NCBI GenBank assembly: GCA_964427955.1
Contig: CAYRWY010000271.1
Location: 1 to 8,135 of the forward strand
Direction of reading: 5' to 3'
Source: JACRBK01 sp964427955
GTDB lineage: Bacteria; Chloroflexota; Anaerolineae; Aggregatilineales; Aggregatilineaceae
Length of the DNA stretch: 8,135 bases
Position numbers and translations under genes: made by a program
In this document: in pieces, positions 1 through 4,466 of the stretch
How the letters are laid out: every line of letters starts with the position of its first letter
Position numbering within the stretch: the stretch's first letter is position 1
Notes under the pieces: model-generated
Databases searched by the model: none
Seen by the model: the letters and a program-made list of their open reading frames with translations, nothing else
Told to the model about the DNA's origin: nothing

Positions 1-926
1 TGAGCATTTTCGATGTGCCGCTGCACGCGCAGGGCCAGCGTTTCCAGCCCGATGACGTTGAGGAAGCTGTTAAAGGGAGCCTGGCAGCCACCCAGGTCAC
101 GCAGCCCGACCACGCCTGCCCGCCTCATGAACGCTGCCGCGCCCAAGACGTCGGCCAACACCGCCCCGAGATACGCGGGCTCGGGTTCCACCAGCCCGGA
201 ATGGCGACCGCTGGCCTTCCAGTCGAACTGGCCACCATCGACGATCACGCCGCCGATGCTCAGGCCATGCCCGCCGATCCACTTGGTGGTGGAGTGCACC
301 ACGATATCGACGCCGAATTCGAACGGACGGCACAAATACGGCGTGGCGAAGGTGTTGTCGCAGACGACCGGGATGCCGTGGGCGTGGGCGATAGCCGCGA
401 TCTGCTCGAAGTCCGGGATCTCAAGCTTGGGATTGCCAATGGTCTCCAGGTAGATCAGCCGGGTGCGATCGTTGATCAGCCGCTCGAAAGCCGCCGGATT
501 GCTCCCGTCCACAAAATGCACGGTGATGCCGAGACGCTTGAGGCTTTGCGAGAACAAGGTATACGTCCCGCCGTACAGGGCGCTGGTCGAGATCACCTCG
601 TCGCCTGCGTTGCACAACGTCAGCACCGTCAGGGTCTCGGCGAACTGGCCGGAAGCCGTGGCCACCGCGCCGATGCCGCCTTCCAACGCCGCGATCCGCT
701 TCTCGAAGGCGTCATTGGTGGGATTCATGATCCGGGTATAGATGTTGCCCGGTTCTTGCAGCGCAAACAGCGCCGCCGCATGATCCGTATCGCGGAACTG
801 GTACGAAGAGGTTTGGTAAATGGGGACAGCCCTGGCCCCGGTCGTGGGATCGGGGGCGTATCCGGCGTGCAAAGCCAGGGTGTTGAAGCGATGCTCGTGA
901 CTGTCGTGGCCGTTATGGTGGGTCAT
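1..926 (-). CDS. metY: O-acetylhomoserine sulfhydrylase (MetY-type), PLP enzyme, C-terminus cut by window edge
   Basis: This PLP-dependent enzyme of the Cys/Met metabolism family is expected to make homocysteine from O-acetylhomoserine and sulfide in the cytoplasm (direct sulfhydrylation). Reading the minus strand from ATG at 926 gives 308 residues before the edge; the family is usually about 420-430, so roughly 115-120 are missing. Visible motifs are LALHAGYAPDPTTGARAVPI (17-36), NIYTRIMNPT (61-70, phosphate-binding Tyr/Arg), SALYGGT (115-121, Tyr that stacks on PLP), D190 in VCDNTFATPY (pyridine nitrogen) and HSTTKWIGGHG (211-221), where K215 is the Schiff-base lysine. The FALQEPGNIYTRIMNPT block favours MetY over MetB/MetC. 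A Shine-Dalgarno sequence lies 8 nt upstream. The N-terminus is odd, with five His in the first 12 residues. A SAM-I riboswitch upstream independently supports a methionine role. MetZ (O-succinylhomoserine substrate) is a less likely alternative. Confidence 0.93.
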   Translation of the reverse strand, partial: MTHHNGHDSHEHRFNTLALHAGYAPDPTTGARAVPIYQTSSYQFRDTDHAAALFALQEPGNIYTRIMNPTNDAFEKRIAALEGGIGAVATASGQFAETLTVLTLCNAGDEVISTSALYGGTYTLFSQSLKRLGITVHFVDGSNPAAFERLINDRTRLIYLETIGNPKLEIPDFEQIAAIAHAHGIPVVCDNTFATPYLCRPFEFGVDIVVHSTTKWIGGHGLSIGGVIVDGGQFDWKASGRHSGLVEPEPAYLGAVLADVLGAAAFMRRAGVVGLRDLGGCQAPFNSFLNVIGLETLALRVQRHIENA

Positions 927-929
927 TGA

Positions 930-977
930 CTGCTCTCCTACGCAATAGATGAAATGGAACGAAAATGTGCGTAGCAG
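930..977 (-). promoter_or_regulatory. Possible hairpin presenting the metY Shine-Dalgarno in a bulge
   Basis: In the minus-strand RNA, CUGCUACGCA (977 to 968) can pair with UGCGUA (944 to 939) and GCAG (933 to 930). That gives ten base pairs interrupted on the 3' side by a five-base bulge GGAGA (938 to 934), which is the Shine-Dalgarno core. The loop is 23 nt. The pairing is exact in sequence. Whether it forms in the cell or affects translation is inference. Confidence 0.35.
935..939 (-). promoter_or_regulatory. Shine-Dalgarno of metY
   Basis: On the minus strand AGGAG is followed by 8 nt and then the ATG whose A is at 926. This fixes the metY start. The GGAG bases also fall in the bulge of a possible hairpin (930-977). 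Confidence 0.75.
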
Positions 978-1002
978 ACCTACCCCTCCAACCCTTTGAA
1001 GG

Positions 1003-1037
1003 AAAACAAAAAATCCTTCTCAGAGTGAGAAGGATTT
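1003..1037 (-). terminator. Intrinsic terminator of the SAM-I riboswitch
   Basis: The minus-strand RNA reads AAAUCCUUCUCA (1037 to 1026), loop CUC (1025 to 1023), UGAGAAGGAUUU (1022 to 1011), then UUUGUUUU. This is a perfect 12-bp stem with a 3-nt loop and a U-rich tail, lying between the aptamer and the metY start. Its 5' arm is also the partner of the antiterminator strand at 1056-1068, so the two structures exclude each other. Confidence 0.92.
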
Positions 1038-1055
1038 GGCAAGACAAACGTTGAC

Positions 1056-1068
1056 AAATTCCCTCTCA
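1056..1068 (-). promoter_or_regulatory. Antiterminator strand of the SAM-I switch
   Basis: The RNA UGAGAGGGAAUUU (1068 to 1056) can pair with the terminator 5' arm AAAUCCUUCUCA (1037 to 1026). This gives 12 pairs (one G-U) with one bulged A. Its first four bases, UGAG, are also the end of the P1 3' strand (1065-1070). SAM binding, which holds P1 closed, should therefore block the antiterminator. This is the standard S-box OFF-switch logic, deduced here from complementarity. Confidence 0.8.
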
Positions 1069-1166
1069 TCTTCCAGAAATCATCTCTGCCGGAATTGGCA
1101 CCTTGCCTGGATGCAGGCTGGTTGCCGAGGTATCAAAGGGCCGGTCCCTCCACCTCTCTGGATAAG
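1065..1166 (-). promoter_or_regulatory. SAM-I (S-box) riboswitch aptamer
   Basis: This 102-nt element on the minus strand matches the S-box consensus closely. P1 is CUUAUC (1166 to 1161) with GAUGAG (1070 to 1065). The conserved core AGAGAGGUGGAGGGACCGGC is followed by CCC, then GAUACC, CGGCAACCAGCC, the P3 hairpin GCCUG-CAUC-CAGGC, the junction AAGGUGCCAAUUCC, and P4 closed by UUCC (1094 to 1091) with GGAA (1074 to 1071), ending in GGAAGAUGAG. In this family S-adenosylmethionine binds the four-way junction and favours termination. The element sits between a promoter and metY, with a terminator immediately downstream, so it should shut off metY when SAM is plentiful. Confidence 0.96.
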
Positions 1167-1202
1167 GGGGTATTGCTGCTATTCAATTGGTAACTGGAGT
1201 AC

Positions 1203-1231
1203 AGGTTAGCACAAGAGGTTGCTTTTGTCAA
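1203..1231 (-). promoter_or_regulatory. Sigma-70-like promoter for the riboswitch-metY transcript
   Basis: The minus strand shows a perfect -35 TTGACA (1231 to 1226), a 17-nt spacer and a weak -10 TAACCT (1208 to 1203, three of six consensus bases). Transcription would start near 1196, about 30 nt before the P1 stem. The AT-rich stretch just upstream (about 1237-1285) could act as an UP element. Position and orientation fit the riboswitch; the start site is inferred. Confidence 0.6.
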
Positions 1232-1416
1232 TGGGCATTCAGAAGATATTATTCTTATAAATCATGTTTATTTTTCCATAAAGATAGAGAGAACTTTACA
1301 GGGCATATTTACCCCGAACATTGTACAATTTGACCAAACCCAGCAGGCCCTAACATCGGTATTGTAACGGGGTCACATGGGTTTGTGCACTATGCATTGT
1401 CGGTAATGCCCTGAGT
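1232..1416. other. AT-rich divergent regulatory region, no gene seen
   Basis: This 185-nt stretch lies between the two opposing promoters. It is clearly AT-rich at 1237-1310, unlike the coding regions. It contains a perfect 10-bp palindrome ATTGTACAAT (1320-1329) and a looser inverted repeat GCATT-N6-AATGC (1394-1409) ending 7 nt before the livK -35. Both are possible regulator sites, but I cannot assign them to a known regulator. A second weak promoter-like pair, TTGACC (1330-1335) and TAACAT (1351-1356), has a short 15-nt spacer. I see no open reading frame with a ribosome-binding site. Confidence 0.4.
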
Positions 1417-1446
1417 TTGACAAAGCTTGAGAAATCTTGTTACGAT
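1417..1446 (+). promoter_or_regulatory. Extended -10 promoter for livK
   Basis: A perfect -35 TTGACA (1417-1422) is followed by an 18-nt spacer and the -10 TACGAT (1441-1446, four of six consensus bases). TG at 1438-1439 makes an extended -10 (TGnTACGAT). Transcription would start near 1453, leaving a short leader of about 34 nt before the livK ATG, too short for a riboswitch. Confidence 0.6.
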
Positions 1447-1470
1447 TCAGGGACGTCGGGTTCTTTAGTT

Positions 1471-1476
1471 GAGGAG
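1471..1476 (+). promoter_or_regulatory. Shine-Dalgarno that sets the livK start
   Basis: GAGGAG stands 10 nt before ATG at 1487. An in-frame TTG at 1469 overlaps this motif and has no ribosome-binding site of its own. The ATG at 1487 is therefore the likely start; it also gives a normal signal peptide beginning MRKALRF. Confidence 0.8.
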
Positions 1477-1486
1477 AAAACACATC

Positions 1487-2701
1487 ATGCGTAAAGCTCT
1501 TCGTTTCTTAGTGTTAGCGGCTTTGCTGCTCATCGCCATCCAACCGGCTTATGGCCAGAGCGAAGACGGCAAGGTCATCATCAAGGCCGGCGATAAAATT
1601 AAAGTCGCCATCGCTACCGACCTGACTGGCCCGATTGCCCAATTCGGTCTCGACATTGCCAACGCTGGCAACCTGGCCGTCTCCCAGGCCAACGAAGCCG
1701 GTGGCATCAGTGGTTTCCAGATCGAAGCCGTGGTCGAAGATGACCAGTGCTCCGGCGACCAGGCGACCACTGTTGCGAACCGTATCGTGTCCGATCCGCA
1801 GATCGTCGCCGTGCTCGGCCACATCTGCTCCGGCGCCACCACCGCGGCCTCCGATGTATACGAACAAGCTCTCATCCCCATGATGTCGCCCAGCGCGACC
1901 GCTGCCAGCGTGACCGAGCGCGGCCTGACGGTCGTCAACCGTGTCGCGTTCCGCGATGACGTTCAGGGCGTAGTCGATGCCCGTTATATGTACACGGTGC
2001 TCGGCTTCCGCAAGATCGCCGTGCTGCACGACAACGACACCTATGGCCTCGGCCTGGCGGAAAAAGTACGCGACACCTTCACCGAACTGGGTGGCGAAGT
2101 GGTGGCGTTCGAAGGCATCAATGTGGCCGACCAGGACTACCGCCCGATCTTGACCCCGCTCGCCGCGAAGGCCCCTGAAGCGATCTTCTTCGGCGGCTAC
2201 GTGCAGCAAGCCGTGCTCTTGATCCCCCAGAAAAACGACGTCGGTCTCCAGGACGTGGTCTTCTTCAGCGATGACGGCACCTACGGCGACGCCCTGATCG
2301 AAGGTGCAGGCGACCTGGCCGAAGGCGTGTACGCGAGCTTCGCTCAGCCTCCCGCGACCGATCCCGAACGTCTGGCGAAATTCGACGAAGATTACGAAGC
2401 CATGTTCGACGCCAAACCCGCCGATCTTGGCCCGTTCCACTATCATGCCTACGACTCGATGAACATGCTGCTGGCCGCCATCGCGAAGGTTGCGACCGTG
2501 GATGCCGATGGCAACCTGGTCATCGACCGCGCCGAACTGGTCCAGGCCGTCCGCGAAACCACGGACTTCGATGGTCTGACCGGCACGCTCACCTGCGACG
2601 AAAAGGGTGACTGCGGTGTGGGTTCGATCGCCATCAACGTCGTGCAGGATGGCGCGTGGCTCCCGGTGGAAGTGCCTGCGGAACTCCAGCCCACCAAGTA
2701 G
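1487..2701 (+). CDS. livK: Branched-chain amino acid ABC transporter substrate-binding protein (LivK/LivJ-like)
   Basis: This exported type I periplasmic binding protein (Peripla_BP_6 / LivJ-K family) of 404 residues should capture leucine, isoleucine, valine or a related amino acid and hand it to LivHM. Residues 1-23 form a signal peptide (RK, then a hydrophobic core, probable cleavage AYG|Q). There is no lipobox Cys, so it looks soluble rather than a lipoprotein. The family signature is clear: VEDDQCSGD (83-91), GHICSGATTAASDVYE (111-126) and MSPSAT (133-138). C88 and C114 match the conserved LivJ/LivK disulfide pair; S115 and T138 match LivJ ligand contacts (my alignment from memory). D262/D263 lie near where LivJ has a ligand-binding Glu, so specificity may differ. 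A second close Cys pair, C370/C376, lies near the C-terminus. Related amide or urea binding proteins are an alternative, but the LIV-type operon favours amino acids. Confidence 0.93.
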   Translation: MRKALRFLVLAALLLIAIQPAYGQSEDGKVIIKAGDKIKVAIATDLTGPIAQFGLDIANAGNLAVSQANEAGGISGFQIEAVVEDDQCSGDQATTVANRIVSDPQIVAVLGHICSGATTAASDVYEQALIPMMSPSATAASVTERGLTVVNRVAFRDDVQGVVDARYMYTVLGFRKIAVLHDNDTYGLGLAEKVRDTFTELGGEVVAFEGINVADQDYRPILTPLAAKAPEAIFFGGYVQQAVLLIPQKNDVGLQDVVFFSDDGTYGDALIEGAGDLAEGVYASFAQPPATDPERLAKFDEDYEAMFDAKPADLGPFHYHAYDSMNMLLAAIAKVATVDADGNLVIDRAELVQAVRETTDFDGLTGTLTCDEKGDCGVGSIAINVVQDGAWLPVEVPAELQPTK

Positions 2702-2721
2702 CAACTCTCTGTAAGTCCAGA

Positions 2722-2743
2722 CTTAAGGCTTTCTATCCTTAAG
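2722..2743 (+). other. Hairpin 1 in the livK-livH gap
   Basis: CTTAAGG (2722-2728) and CCTTAAG (2737-2743) form a 7-bp perfect inverted repeat around an 8-nt loop, starting 20 nt after the livK stop. No T-tract follows. It is the first of three hairpins in this gap and may protect the livK mRNA 3' end. Confidence 0.5.
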
Positions 2744-2751
2744 CAGCACAA

Positions 2752-2798
2752 AACCAGCGCCATATTTTGAATTTCATCTATGGCGCTGGTAAAATTTT
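2752..2798 (+). terminator. Hairpin 2 after livK: possible partial terminator
   Basis: ACCAGCGCCATA (2753-2764) pairs with TATGGCGCTGGT (2779-2790), giving 12 bp with a 14-nt loop, followed by AAAATTTT (2791-2798). The T-run is short and set off from the stem by four A residues, so termination is probably weak. A leaky stop here would make more livK than livHMGF message, a common arrangement for binding protein operons. Confidence 0.45.
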
Positions 2799-2810
2799 GC
2801 CCGTTCTGAA

Positions 2811-2842
2811 ACATGCCCGTAAGTGCTTCTATGCGGGCATGT
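2811..2842 (+). other. Hairpin 3 in the livK-livH gap
   Basis: ACATGCCCGT (2811-2820) pairs with GCGGGCATGT (2833-2842): nine Watson-Crick pairs plus one G-T, with a 12-nt loop. No T-tract follows. It lies 77 nt before the livH start and is GC-rich enough to act as an mRNA stability element or processing barrier. Confidence 0.5.
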
Positions 2843-2919
2843 CCATATCTAGGAAGTGCAGTTTGGTGTCAACTGGTCGGCAAACAACACTGTCGAGCAG
2901 AGGTCAGAGGGAGGAGTGA

Positions 2920-4464
2920 ATGGCGCAGGTAACACAAGCTCGCCGACTAGAACAGTTCAACCTAGACTACGAGCGGCTGAGCGGCCAGTATTTTGGATAT
3001 GGCGCATTGGTCGCCCTGGCGCGCATTGTCTGGGTGATTGCACGCACATCAGGGGTATTCGGTACTCCACCTGACGAGCAGATCAAGACCGTCGAAAACG
3101 GGCTGGGCGTCATTCTCTGGATCTATGCCGGAATCGGACTTCTGGGACTCGCGATTATTCTCATTGCACGGTATCGCAGTGAAGAAAAGACTTCTTCGAC
3201 GCGGGTAATCATTAATTATGCCGGGGTAATTATTCTTCTGATCATTTCCAGCCGCGTGACAAGCGTCGTCCGCGCTGAAAATTATCCCTTTACCCTGTGG
3301 GGGCTGCAACTGGTCAACGGGCTGGTGTTGGGCGGCGTGTACGCGCTGGTCGCGCTCGGCTACACGCTCGTTTACGGCATCCTGTTCATGATTAACTTCG
3401 CGCACGGCGAGGTGCTGGTGATGGGCACGTTCGGGGGGTGGTTCGCGCTGACTTACGTTACCCAACTGGGACATGGCACCTTCGAAGTTGGGGCGGCCAG
3501 CGTGGCCGGGGTGATACTGCCGCTGTTGTTCGCGGTGCTCTTCCTGCCGCTCGAATCGCTGGCCAGCCGGATGGGACGCAAAGGAGGCCCCCGCCCCGAA
3601 GCCAGTACAACCTGGATGCTGACGCTCTCCAGCCTGCCGGTACGCTTTATCGCCGGACTGCTGGTGGGCTATGGACTGCTGCAAGCCCTGGGCGGCTACG
3701 CCCCGAACATCTACAACGTCCTGACCACAGTGTTGGCCCTGCTGTTCATCATTTCAATCGGGATGATCACCTCGATGCTGGTCGCCATCACGGTCGAGCG
3801 CATCGCCTACCGTCCCCTGCGGAAGGCGCCGCGGTTGACCCCCCTGATCAGCGCTATCGGCGCGTCGTTCTTCTTGCAGCAGATGATGCTGAATGTCTTC
3901 GGTCCGCTTCAGAAATTCTACCGCCGCCCGAAACTGATCGAGGGGACCGTCCCGGTCGACCTGGGACGGCTGGGAACCATCCCGGTGACCAAAACCGGTA
4001 TCGTGATCGTGATCGTGGCGATCATCATGATGGTGTTCCTCTACCAGTTCGTCCAGCGGTCCAAGACGGGACGCGCCATGCGCGCGGTCGCCGAAGACAA
4101 GCAGACCGCCGCCCTGATGGGCGTCGATGTGGACCAGGTGATCGTGGCCACGTTCGCGCTGGGCGCGCTGCTGGCCGGTGCGGCAGGTGTCATGCTGGGT
4201 TTTCACAACCTGTCGTTTGACTTCCGCAGCGGCTTTATTCCCGGCCTCAAAGCCTTCACCGCCGCCGTCCTGGGCGGGATCGGCAACATCCCTGGCGCCA
4301 TGTTCGGCGGACTGTTCCTGGGACTGGTGGAAGCCCTGGGGCCGACGATGCTGGGCATTCCCACCGATTACAAAGACGTGATCGCCTTCGGCCTGCTGGT
4401 CCTGGTCCTGATCTTCCGTCCGACGGGTATCTTCGGCGAAGTGCTGGCGGAAAAGAAGGTCTAG
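2920..4464 (+). CDS. livH: Branched-chain amino acid ABC transporter permease LivH, enlarged (514 aa)
   Basis: This inner-membrane permease of the LivH family pairs with LivM to form the amino acid channel. The core is unmistakable: LVNGLVLGGVYALVALGYTL (131-150), MINFAHGEVLVMG (157-169), ERIAYRPLRKAPRL (293-306), the LivG/LivF-contacting loop RAMRAVAEDKQTAALMGV (385-402) and KAFTAAVLGGIGNIPGAM (444-461), with IFRPTGIFGE near the end. LivH is usually about 290-310 residues. Two blocks are extra: about 120 N-terminal residues with three likely membrane segments (around 24-43, 61-83, 97-112), and about 80 residues between FAHGE and ERIAYRP, including hydrophobic stretches near 193-212 and 233-256 and a basic loop around 217-226. 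The ATG is the first possible start, because an in-frame TGA sits directly before it; a purine-rich GAGGGAGGAG precedes it. livM follows 2 nt later. Confidence 0.92.
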   Translation: MAQVTQARRLEQFNLDYERLSGQYFGYGALVALARIVWVIARTSGVFGTPPDEQIKTVENGLGVILWIYAGIGLLGLAIILIARYRSEEKTSSTRVIINYAGVIILLIISSRVTSVVRAENYPFTLWGLQLVNGLVLGGVYALVALGYTLVYGILFMINFAHGEVLVMGTFGGWFALTYVTQLGHGTFEVGAASVAGVILPLLFAVLFLPLESLASRMGRKGGPRPEASTTWMLTLSSLPVRFIAGLLVGYGLLQALGGYAPNIYNVLTTVLALLFIISIGMITSMLVAITVERIAYRPLRKAPRLTPLISAIGASFFLQQMMLNVFGPLQKFYRRPKLIEGTVPVDLGRLGTIPVTKTGIVIVIVAIIMMVFLYQFVQRSKTGRAMRAVAEDKQTAALMGVDVDQVIVATFALGALLAGAAGVMLGFHNLSFDFRSGFIPGLKAFTAAVLGGIGNIPGAMFGGLFLGLVEALGPTMLGIPTDYKDVIAFGLLVLVLIFRPTGIFGEVLAEKKV

Positions 4465-4466
4465 CC

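Noticed and set aside
15..929. A 304-codon open frame on the plus strand opposite metY
   Set aside because: It is antisense to a full set of MetY motifs, has no Shine-Dalgarno sequence and its product resembles no family I know. GC-rich codon bias on the true strand leaves this frame open.
1330..1356. Second livK promoter TTGACC / TAACAT
   Set aside because: The spacer is only 15 nt and the -10 is weak. The TTGACA / TGnTACGAT pair at 1417-1446 is much better.
1469..1471. TTG as an upstream livK start
   Set aside because: It overlaps the GAGGAG ribosome-binding site that serves the ATG at 1487, and would add an unnatural RRKHI leader to the signal peptide.
1514..2704. A 396-codon open frame on the minus strand opposite livK
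   Set aside because: The plus strand encodes a clear LivK with signal peptide and conserved disulfide. The antisense product is low-complexity, rich in His, Gly, Val and Asp, as expected for a shadow frame.
2843..2919. A separate promoter for livH
   Set aside because: No -35/-10 pair with acceptable spacing and match is visible before the ribosome-binding site.
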